DNA of 8,836 bases, from positions 1-8,836 of the forward strand of contig VBKA01000073.1 in assembly GCA_005879815.1 (NCBI GenBank), in the 5' to 3' direction. The position numbers and the translations under genes were made by a program. The stretch's first letter is position 1, and each line of letters opens with the position of its first letter. Of the stretch, positions 1 through 4,206 are shown one piece after another. This DNA is from Chloroflexota bacterium. GTDB lineage: Bacteria; Chloroflexota; Limnocylindria; QHBO01. Under the pieces are notes generated by a model. That model saw only the letters and a program-made list of their open reading frames with translations, ran no database searches and had not been told where the DNA came from.

Positions 1-166
1 GGAGGCGAACGCCGTTGCTGCGTCGCTGGCATCGGATCTCGGCTTTCAGCCGGAAGACGTCGGCGGCCTTGCCAATGCCAAGCCCCTCGAGGAGATGGTC
101 AAGGTCTGGCTGGCGCTGACCGAGCGACACGGTCGCTCGATCGCCTTCGCGCTTTCGGAAGACTGA
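1..166 (+). CDS. C-terminal end of an F420-dependent NADP reductase-like oxidoreductase (partial)
   Basis: The gene enters from the left edge. The reading frame begins at base 2 and stops at TGA 164-166, leaving 54 visible residues. The text DLGFQPEDVGGLANAKPLEE followed by a helix (MVKVWLAL) and a final HGRSIAFAL resembles the C-terminus of the F420-dependent NADP oxidoreductase / NADPH-dependent F420 reductase family. In that family a 'LGFxPxDxGxLxxAxxLE' segment precedes the last helix, which packs at the substrate side of the Rossmann domain. Members move hydride between F420 and NADP, but many relatives have no known substrate. The Rossmann GxGxxG motif lies outside the window, so cofactor and function cannot be checked. 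The stop is 2 bp from the stop of the convergent gene that follows. Family call fairly likely; exact reaction uncertain. Confidence 0.6.
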   Translation, partial: EANAVAASLASDLGFQPEDVGGLANAKPLEEMVKVWLALTERHGRSIAFALSED

Positions 167-168
167 GG

Positions 169-474
169 CTAGCTCTTCTTCCGACCCCCGCGTGGGCCGC
201 GCTTGGTGCTCGCCGCGCGCAGGGTGCTGCTCGGCTTCGCGATCTGGCTGTCGTCCTCGATCTCGATGTCGTGCCGCTTGGCGGCCGATACGATCTTCTT
301 GCGGGCACGCTCCTTGGCCGCGGCGCTCTCGAACTCTGTCTGGTTCCAGCGCGCCATCGCGTTCCGGACATGCGACTCGTCGTTGATGGGGAGGTGCTCT
401 CCGCCCTTCTTGTCGACGTACGCGAACTGGCTGCTGCGCAGGCCTTCGCGCTTCTTCGTGGTGAGCTCAGCCAT
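169..474 (-). CDS. Small DUF6582-like protein with a basic C-terminal tail
   Basis: A 101-residue protein starting at ATG 472-474. A frame-consistent GTG at 481-483 lies inside the Shine-Dalgarno AGGAGGTG, so the ATG is the better start. The core (about residues 1-70) has FAYVDKKGGEHLPINDESHV followed by RNAMARWNQTEF, then an alternating charged helix (AAAKERARKKIVSAAKRHDI). This resembles the short DUF6582-type family (pattern 'LPI-D-HVRNAxAR'), a name recalled from memory; no biochemical function is known to me. The C-terminus (about 80-101) is rich in Ser, Arg, Lys and Gly and ends GPRGGRKKS, which could bind nucleic acid; that is inference. No membrane segment or signal peptide. Its stop (TAG on the minus strand, 171-169) is 2 bp from the stop of the convergent oxidoreductase. 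Confidence 0.75.
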   Translation of the reverse strand: MAELTTKKREGLRSSQFAYVDKKGGEHLPINDESHVRNAMARWNQTEFESAAAKERARKKIVSAAKRHDIEIEDDSQIAKPSSTLRAASTKRGPRGGRKKS

Positions 475-482
475 CTGATTCA

Positions 483-488
483 CCTCCT
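483..488 (-). promoter_or_regulatory. Shine-Dalgarno AGGAGG of the DUF6582-like gene
   Basis: Reading the minus strand, AGGAGG ends 8 nt before ATG 474-472. It is a perfect anti-SD match and decides the start in favour of ATG, because the alternative GTG overlaps it. Confidence 0.8.
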
Positions 489-522
489 GGACCGATGGAG
501 GTGCAGCCTCCGTGCCACGAGC

Positions 523-552
523 CAGCGCGCGCCCAGGCAGCGCGCGCCCAGG
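523..552. repeat. Tandem direct repeat, 2 x 15 bp
   Basis: CAGCGCGCGCCCAGG occurs at 523-537 and again, identical and directly adjacent, at 538-552. It lies about 50 bp upstream of the DUF6582-like start codon, in its presumed leader or promoter region. It may be a slippage product or a duplicated protein-binding site; the sequence cannot distinguish these. Confidence 0.85.
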
Positions 553-724
553 CGGCAGTCGCAGGGCCGGGGATTGGGCCTGCTGCTACATCAGCGCCGC
601 GGGGCGCGAATTGGCGCAACCCGATAAACCCGATTGCTCCCGTAGCGCCCCACGCGCGGCGCCGGCGCTCGTGCAGCACTTTGCTCAATTTCATTCCGGC
701 TGGCAGACCCAGTCGAAGCCAATA

Positions 725-759
725 CAAGAAGACGAGCCGCTCGCGCCGAGCGGCTCGTC
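725..759 (-). terminator. Rho-independent terminator of the Gly/Met-rich protein gene
   Basis: There is a perfect 13-bp stem: GACGAGCCGCTCG at 731-743 pairs with CGAGCGGCTCGTC at 747-759, with a 3-nt loop. In the minus-strand transcript the hairpin starts 14 nt after the TGA of the Gly/Met-rich gene and is followed by TTCTTGTATT, a T-rich run. On the plus strand the sequence after the stem (GTGAGGGAGG) has no T tract, so it works best for minus-strand transcription. Its presence supports that the low-complexity gene is really transcribed. Confidence 0.85.
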
Positions 760-773
760 GTGAGGGAGGGCGA

Positions 774-1043
774 TCAGCCGCCCGTCACGCCCTCCTCCTT
801 CTTCTCTTCCGACTCGTCGGTGTCACCGGTCTGGCCCATGCCGCCAGTCCGGCCCATGCCGCCTGATTCGGCGCCGGGCTGGTTCATGCCACCGCCGCTG
901 CCCATGTCGTCCGCTCCGCGCTCGGACTCGGATCCGCCCGACTCAGAGCCAGTACCCATGCCACCGCCTGGCTGGTTCATGCCTCCCGACTCCATGTCGG
1001 GCTGGCGCATGCCGCCTTCCTTCTCCTTGTCGTCGACAGCCAT
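774..1043 (-). CDS. Acidic Gly/Met-rich low-complexity protein
   Basis: An 89-residue protein from ATG 1041-1043, with GGGGAG 8 nt upstream and a strong terminator 14 nt after the stop. By hand count it has 27 Gly, 9 Met and 19 Asp/Glu against 7 Lys/Arg. It contains no Leu, Ile, Phe, Trp, Tyr, His or Cys at all, so it cannot form a normal hydrophobic core and should be disordered and soluble. GGMNQPG-type units recur at residues 20-26 and 51-57, together with further GGM units (10-12, 61-63, 67-69). The DNA under the two MNQP units shares a 14-bp direct repeat (877-890 and 970-983), so an internal duplication of 31 codons is likely. Charged patches cap both ends (DDKEKE and DESEEKKEE). No signal peptide or membrane segment. 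I do not recognise a family; stress or desiccation protection or metal/oxidant buffering by Met would be speculation. The gene is divergent from the cytosine deaminase. Confidence 0.72.
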   Translation of the reverse strand: MAVDDKEKEGGMRQPDMESGGMNQPGGGMGTGSESGGSESERGADDMGSGGGMNQPGAESGGMGRTGGMGQTGDTDESEEKKEEGVTGG

Positions 1044-1175
1044 GGTGTGATCTCCCCAACCTCGGCCGTCCCGACGTTTTCGGAACGCACCTCATCTCGA
1101 ATGGCATGCATGCGGCGTGCCGATCCGCCACGAGTCGCCTTCCTGCGTGGCCTCGCAAGTGTCATCCTTGCTGCC
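1044..1175. other. Divergent intergenic region between the Gly/Met-rich gene and the cytosine deaminase
   Basis: These 132 bases must hold the promoters of both divergent genes if the deaminase starts at 1176. It contains a 10-bp palindrome GCATGCATGC at 1104-1113, roughly central, a possible operator or chance. No convincing -35/-10 pair was found on either strand. Confidence 0.4.
1052..1057 (-). promoter_or_regulatory. Shine-Dalgarno GGGGAG of the Gly/Met-rich gene
   Basis: On the minus strand GGGGAG ends 8 nt before ATG 1043-1041. Good spacing, and it supports this start for the low-complexity protein. Confidence 0.65.
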
Positions 1176-1637
1176 ATGACCCCGAGCCAGGATTCGAACG
1201 ACCGCACCTTCATGGCGGTCGCCAAGGCCGAAGCCCGCACGGGACGCGGCGAGGGCGGCATCCCCATCGGCGCAGCGTTGGTCGTGAACGGCAAGGTCGT
1301 CGGCTCCGGCCATAACCGCCGTGTCCAGCTCGGCAGTCCCATCCGTCATGGAGAGACCGATGCGCTCGAGCAGGCGGGCCGCCAGCCAGCATCGGTCTAC
1401 AGGCGGGCGACGATGTACACGACCCTGTCGCCATGCGACATGTGCACGGGCTCCATCCTGCTCTACGAGATCCCGCGGGTGGTGATGGGTGAGAACCGCA
1501 CCTTCATGGGCGGCGAGGACTACCTTCGATCGCGCGGGGTCGAGGTCGTGAACCTGGACGACCCCGAGTGCGTGGCGATGATGGAAGAGTTCATCGCGGA
1601 GTCGCCGGAGCTCTGGAACGAGGACATCGGCGAGTAA
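1176..1637 (+). CDS. Cytosine deaminase, yeast Fcy1 type (nucleoside/cytidine deaminase fold)
   Basis: A 153-residue enzyme predicted to deaminate cytosine to uracil plus ammonia in pyrimidine salvage in the cytoplasm. Zinc ligands H58 (in RHGE), C87 and C90 (SPCDMC) and the proton shuttle E60 are all present. The match extends well beyond the deaminase core to features I remember from yeast Fcy1 (158 residues): EGGIPIGAAL, GHNRR with the substrate-contacting Asn (N47), YTTLSPCDMCTGSILLY, IPRVVMGEN, and the C-terminal WNEDIGE carrying the Asp that contacts the cytosine ring (D150). These points favour cytosine deaminase over guanine deaminase or TadA. The frame is open back to 1047, but the family begins near DRTFMAVA, so ATG 1176 is preferred; no clear Shine-Dalgarno precedes it. 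This type is unrelated to the larger amidohydrolase CodA. The gene stands alone, divergent from the Gly/Met-rich gene. Confidence 0.88.
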   Translation: MTPSQDSNDRTFMAVAKAEARTGRGEGGIPIGAALVVNGKVVGSGHNRRVQLGSPIRHGETDALEQAGRQPASVYRRATMYTTLSPCDMCTGSILLYEIPRVVMGENRTFMGGEDYLRSRGVEVVNLDDPECVAMMEEFIAESPELWNEDIGE

Positions 1638-1660
1638 CGGACGTTGACCCGTCGCCGAGA

Positions 1661-1789
1661 ATGGCCGGCGATGGCCTACGCCGATCTCTCGTGGGGTCCG
1701 GCCTGAAGGTCGACGGATCCACCTGGAACCCTGTCGATCCAGCGCGGGTGAGCCGCTTCATGGAGGCGGTCCGCCGAGCGCGGGACTAG
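1661..1789 (+). CDS. Possible mini-protein (hypothetical, 42 aa)
   Basis: An open frame from ATG 1661 to TAG 1787-1789, 23 bp after the deaminase stop. It could encode 42 residues, with a plausible folded-looking part GLKVDGSTWNPVDPARV followed by a basic amphipathic end (SRFMEAVRRARD). About three quarters of third codon positions are G or C, compatible with coding but not decisive in GC-rich DNA. A GTG at 1691 is an alternative start giving 32 residues. There is no good Shine-Dalgarno. Its stop shares the bases CTAG with the stop of the convergent shikimate kinase gene. I do not recognise a family; it may be a chance frame. Confidence 0.3.
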   Translation: MAGDGLRRSLVGSGLKVDGSTWNPVDPARVSRFMEAVRRARD

Positions 1790-2343
1790 CGCCGGTCCGG
1801 CTCAGGCACGAAGGCTCGACAGGCGGCGTTGTCCCGAAGCCACGCGAGGATGTCGCGGGCCACTTGCTTCGATGATCGGCGATCGACCTCGAACGTCAGG
1901 TCCGCGACCGATGCGTACAAAGGATCGCGCTGCGCGATGGCGTCGCGAATCCAAGCTGGGCCGCCCGTCTCGAGCCACGCCCGATGAGCGGCTCCGGTCG
2001 CCCGATGCTGGACGGTCGCCGGGCTCGCCTTGAGCCAGACCACCAGACCCGCCTCTCCGAGCGCTCGACGGTTTTCAGGATCGAGGATCGTGCCGCCAGC
2101 AGCGCCGACGATCACGGGTTCCGGCGATTGCAGTCCGCGGCGTAGGGCCGCCGATTCGGATTCGCGCAGCCGCTGCTCGCCGTCCTCGGCGAGCAGCTCA
2201 CGCGGTGTCTTGCCAACGAGGTTATGGAGCAGCTCGTCGTTGTCGGCGTACCTCCAGCCGGTCCGCTTGGAGAGCAGCCGGCCGACGGTCGTCTTGCCAC
2301 TTCCCATCATGCCCACCAGGATCACCCGGCACGGTCGCTCCAT
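1786..2343 (-). CDS. Shikimate kinase family protein (P-loop kinase)
   Basis: A 185-residue P-loop kinase, slightly longer than the usual 170-180 of AroK. Walker A is GMMGSGKTT (residues 11-19). The DxD-type acidic pair is D34/D36 (ADNDEL), an arginine for substrate binding is likely R60 (QRLRESE), and the glycine loop reads VGAAGGT (79-85) instead of the usual GGG. The final module RDPLYASVADLTFEVD (139-154) is typical of shikimate kinase. The lid, normally around 'RPLL', reads HRAWLE (120-125) and keeps one Arg. The expected reaction is ATP-dependent 3-phosphorylation of shikimate in aromatic amino acid synthesis. No other shikimate pathway gene is present here, and the altered glycine loop and lid mean another small hydroxyl substrate is possible. 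ATG 2341-2343 directly precedes the first beta strand (RVILVGMMG); the open frame upstream to 2484 is not needed. No clear Shine-Dalgarno. Confidence 0.75.
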   Translation of the reverse strand: MERPCRVILVGMMGSGKTTVGRLLSKRTGWRYADNDELLHNLVGKTPRELLAEDGEQRLRESESAALRRGLQSPEPVIVGAAGGTILDPENRRALGEAGLVVWLKASPATVQHRATGAAHRAWLETGGPAWIRDAIAQRDPLYASVADLTFEVDRRSSKQVARDILAWLRDNAACRAFVPEPDRR

Positions 2344-2408
2344 CGGCCGTGGAGTATGCGGGCGGGTTGTACACTGCGCGACTGATTCGCGCTCCATCGG
2401 AGGGCACA
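2344..2408. other. Short divergent promoter region (shikimate kinase / lipoprotein)
   Basis: Only 65 bases separate the two divergent starts. The region contains TTGTACACT near 2366-2374, where TACACT could be a -10 box for the lipoprotein gene; the inner TGTACA is palindromic and could equally serve the other strand. No good -35 box at proper spacing was found, so the promoter assignment is tentative. Confidence 0.35.
2399..2403 (+). promoter_or_regulatory. Shine-Dalgarno GGAGG deciding a TTG start
   Basis: GGAGG ends 5 nt before TTG 2409-2411. There is no in-frame ATG between here and the lipobox, so the TTG just ahead of a perfect lipoprotein signal peptide is the likely start. Confidence 0.7.
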
Positions 2409-3047
2409 TTGCGCGGCGGTATTTCGCGGTTCGCGCCCACGACCGCCTTCCTGATCCTTCCTCTCTCCATCCTGCTCGCGGCATGCGGCAGCGGGCCGCT
2501 CACGCAACCGCTCTGGCCGGCGCCATCGGACCCCATGGGCCTGGCGCGCAAAGCCGGATTCGAGCCCACCAATCGGGAGTTCCTTATCACCCACACGCAT
2601 GCCCACCTGGATGTCATGGTGGACGCCAAGGCCGTGCAGGTACCGGGCGGCATCGGGATCGACACCAAGGCTAAGGGCGTCACCGAGGAGCCGACTGCGG
2701 ACGGCACCGGCAAGGACTACCAGGTTGGCGTGTGTCCCGACCCGTGCCTGTCCGAGCTGCATACCCATGACCCGGATGGGATCCTGCACAGCGAGTCGAA
2801 GGTCGCCAACCAGAAGCCGGCCAAGCTCGGGCAGTTCTTTACCGAGTGGGGCGTGCGCCTCGACAGTCAATGCGTGGGGGAGTTCTGCTCGTCGAACACG
2901 CCGATTGCCGTGTATGTCAACGGGCAGAAGGTGAGTGGCAATCCCGCTGACATCGAGCTCAAGAGTCACCTGGAGATCGCGGTCATCATCGGCAAGCCGC
3001 CGGACCAGATTCCCTCGAGCTGGGAGTTCCTCGGCAACCAGCCCTAG
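2409..3047 (+). CDS. Secreted lipoprotein with histidine-rich motifs (uncharacterised)
   Basis: A 212-residue protein from TTG 2409. Residues 1-26 form a lipoprotein signal peptide: a basic start (MRGGISRF), a hydrophobic stretch (FLILPLSILL) and the lipobox LAAC with Cys26 as the lipid anchor, so the mature protein should sit on the outer face of the membrane. After a linker (27-55) comes a beta-rich domain with two His clusters: THTHAHLD (61-68) and LHTHDPDGILHSES (117-130). Also present are C109/C113 and C155/C160, candidates for disulfides or metal binding, the segment LGQFFTEWGVRL (140-151), and AVYVNGQKVSGNP (167-179). The arrangement resembles a set of hypothetical secreted proteins I recall from high-GC bacteria that share 'LHTHDxxGxxHxES' and 'GQFFxEWGV', but I know of no assigned function. 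Metal binding by the His clusters is inference. Its stop shares CTAG with the convergent gene. Confidence 0.82.
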   Translation: MRGGISRFAPTTAFLILPLSILLAACGSGPLTQPLWPAPSDPMGLARKAGFEPTNREFLITHTHAHLDVMVDAKAVQVPGGIGIDTKAKGVTEEPTADGTGKDYQVGVCPDPCLSELHTHDPDGILHSESKVANQKPAKLGQFFTEWGVRLDSQCVGEFCSSNTPIAVYVNGQKVSGNPADIELKSHLEIAVIIGKPPDQIPSSWEFLGNQP

Positions 3048-3271
3048 CGACGCTTCTTCGGGAGCTTGACGACGCGCCGCGCCCGCGCCTCGGCGATCGC
3101 CTCCCGCGCGGCGTCGAGGGTCGCGAACGGTCCCAGCACACGCGGCAGGCCGAGTTCGTCGTGCTCCTGCTCGTCGCGCACGTTCCAGCGCCCGTCGTTC
3201 TCGACCGCGAAGCGACCATCCTCGGTGTGGTAGCTGCCCGCCCGGTCTCGGATCAGCTGCTCATCGGCCAT
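3044..3271 (-). CDS. Short conserved-looking hypothetical protein (75 aa)
   Basis: A 75-residue protein, last gene of a three-gene minus-strand operon. The text DGRFAVENDGRWNVRDEQEH reads like a beta hairpin. It is followed by ELGLPRVLGPFATLDAAREAIAEARA, in which 'GPFATLxxAxxAI' is a common strand-helix ending of small SPOR-like or DUF-type domains. The C-terminus is basic (RARRVVKLPKKRR). No signal peptide or membrane segment. ATG 3269-3271 lies 3 bp after the stop of the SnoaL-like gene, and AGGGGTG, overlapping that stop, is its Shine-Dalgarno, so translation is probably coupled. I cannot name a function. The stop at 3044-3046 shares CTAG with the convergent lipoprotein gene. Confidence 0.72.
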   Translation of the reverse strand: MADEQLIRDRAGSYHTEDGRFAVENDGRWNVRDEQEHDELGLPRVLGPFATLDAAREAIAEARARRVVKLPKKRR

Positions 3272-3274
3272 GAC

Positions 3275-3715
3275 TCACCCCTGGCCGTCCCCGCGTACGA
3301 CCCACTGGCCGCGCCACGCGGGTGCGTCGAATCGTGGGGCCCAGTACACCGTCTCGCGCCACACCTTCCCATCGCGCAGGTCCATGAGGTCGACGCACAG
3401 GTACGTCACCCCATCCGGATACGTGACCTCCCATTCCCCCACCCAGAAATCGCCCTGCCCACCGACCCGCGCCAGCGTGCCGCTCGGAGTGGCGACGTAC
3501 CGATCCTCGGTGCCGGCCACGCGCGTGATGCGGGACGTGGGAGAGCCGCCGGGATAGTTGCGGATGATCTGGTCGTACGAGGCTTCATCCATGACGCTCT
3601 CGCCCGACTGCGGCCAATGCGTCCTCCACTCGGGATCGCGCAGGGCGGCCTGGCGCTCCAGGTCGCCTGCCACCATGGCCTCGACGTAGCTTCGGACGAC
3701 GTCCTCGTTGCTCAT
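3275..3715 (-). CDS. SnoaL-like / NTF2-fold protein
   Basis: A 146-residue protein with the layout of SnoaL-like NTF2-fold proteins: an N-terminal helix pair (NEDVVRSYVEAMVAGDLERQ), a middle part on early strands (RYVATPSGTLARV), then long strands (GDFWVGEWEVTYPDGVTYLC and VDLMDLRDGKVWRETVYWAP) and a final FDAPAWRGQWV. The ending 'ETVYWAPxFxAPxWR' is common in this family, where the cavity lined by the sheet binds small ligands. Members include polyketide cyclases, isomerases and many without known activity, so no reaction is assigned. No signal peptide. ATG 3713-3715 overlaps the TGA of the upstream YjbR-like gene as ATGA, which indicates translational coupling. Confidence 0.8.
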   Translation of the reverse strand: MSNEDVVRSYVEAMVAGDLERQAALRDPEWRTHWPQSGESVMDEASYDQIIRNYPGGSPTSRITRVAGTEDRYVATPSGTLARVGGQGDFWVGEWEVTYPDGVTYLCVDLMDLRDGKVWRETVYWAPRFDAPAWRGQWVVRGDGQG

Positions 3716-4080
3716 CGCTCGCCATTCTGCATCCGGGCGACCAGCTTGCGGGGAGCGGTCATGCGATAGCTCTGCTCGATCAGGTCGGCGGTGAAGTCCC
3801 AATCCTGATCGACCTCGAGCGAGATCCCAATCCAGCCATGGATGCCGACGTAGGGCGGCACGAAGTAGCGCACCGGATCGGACTGCACCAATGCATGCTG
3901 TGCACCCGTCGGAGCCTTGCACCAGACCGACCATCGGCCCTCGTGCCGATCGTGGCGCATGGCGAAGATCTTGTCGCGCACCCGAAACGAAGGATTGCCG
4001 ACGCCGCCACCCTCGGTCGCCTCCGGGAGCGCAAGGCAGATCCCGCGCAGGCGCTCCAGCAACGCATCCTGGTCGGGCAC
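3712..4080 (-). CDS. MmcQ/YjbR-like protein
   Basis: A 122-residue protein that reads as a complete YjbR/MmcQ (CyaY-like fold) member: an N-terminal helix LLERLRGICLALPEATE, then GNPSFRVRDKIFAMRH, WSVWCKAP, ALVQSDPVRYFVPPYVGIHG, WIGISLEVDQDW and a last helix region DLIEQSYRMTAPRKLVARMQ. The family is small, widespread and often labelled DNA-binding, but a physiological role is not established. The start is GTG 4078-4080; an in-frame TAG lies just upstream and no earlier start exists. No clear Shine-Dalgarno. It is the first gene of the minus-strand operon, followed by the SnoaL-like and short proteins. Confidence 0.85.
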   Translation of the reverse strand: MPDQDALLERLRGICLALPEATEGGGVGNPSFRVRDKIFAMRHDRHEGRWSVWCKAPTGAQHALVQSDPVRYFVPPYVGIHGWIGISLEVDQDWDFTADLIEQSYRMTAPRKLVARMQNGER

Positions 4081-4206
4081 GGGCTGAGTCTACGTGGCGA
4101 GAGAGCAAACAACTCAACTGGTACTAAATCCCCATCACGGAGCGGCATGGCACCGGGGTAGGGTGTCGGTGCTCCAAGCGAAGGCGCCCAAGAGAACCGC
4201 TGCCCC
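4081..4206. other. Divergent intergenic region ahead of the signalling operon
   Basis: These 126 bases separate the divergent YjbR-like and HD-GYP genes. The segment 4105-4132 (CAAACAACTCAACTGGTACT and following) is strikingly AT-rich for this window and is the best place for promoters. TACTAAAT near 4122-4129 could contain a -10 box for the plus-strand operon, but no matching -35 element is evident. Confidence 0.45.

Larger units (their letters stand above)
475..730. other. Gene-free stretch upstream of the DUF6582-like gene
   Basis: Apart from the Shine-Dalgarno and the 15-bp tandem repeat (523-552), I see no credible gene between the DUF6582-like start and the terminator hairpin at 731. 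Open frames here have Arg/Ala/Pro-rich, shadow-like composition. The region should hold the minus-strand promoter of the DUF6582-like gene. The most AT-rich patch is near 680-705, but no pair of -35/-10 boxes with good spacing stands out. Confidence 0.6.

Noticed and set aside
467..727. Minus-strand open frame of 86 codons in the gene-free stretch
   Set aside because: Composition is Gly/Ala/Trp/Arg-rich without a recognisable pattern, it lacks a ribosome site, and it runs through the tandem repeat and the start of the DUF6582-like gene.
1047..1175. N-terminal extension of the cytosine deaminase from 1047
   Set aside because: The extra 43 residues have no family counterpart and would fill the divergent promoter region; ATG 1176 gives the family's normal length.
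1186..1203. GGATTCGAAC, which looks like the T-loop of a minus-strand tRNA
   Set aside because: The flanking bases do not pair as a T stem, no cloverleaf or acceptor stem can be formed, and it lies within the deaminase coding sequence.
1652..1671. Hairpin TCGCCG / CGGCGA after the deaminase stop as a terminator
   Set aside because: Only 6 bp with an 8-nt loop and no T run; weak compared with the real terminator at 731-759.
2205..2408. N-terminal extension of the lipoprotein from 2205
   Set aside because: It would overlap the shikimate kinase gene and bury the signal peptide; TTG 2409 has a Shine-Dalgarno and places the lipobox correctly.
2559..2576. GGATTCGAGCCCACC, a second tRNA-like T-arm on the minus strand
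   Set aside because: No cloverleaf partner arms; it encodes AGFEPT within the lipoprotein gene.
4148..4164. TGGCAC followed by GGGGTAGGG, considered as a sigma-54 promoter for the signalling operon
   Set aside because: The -12 part does not have the needed TTGC-like bases, so only the -24 half matches.
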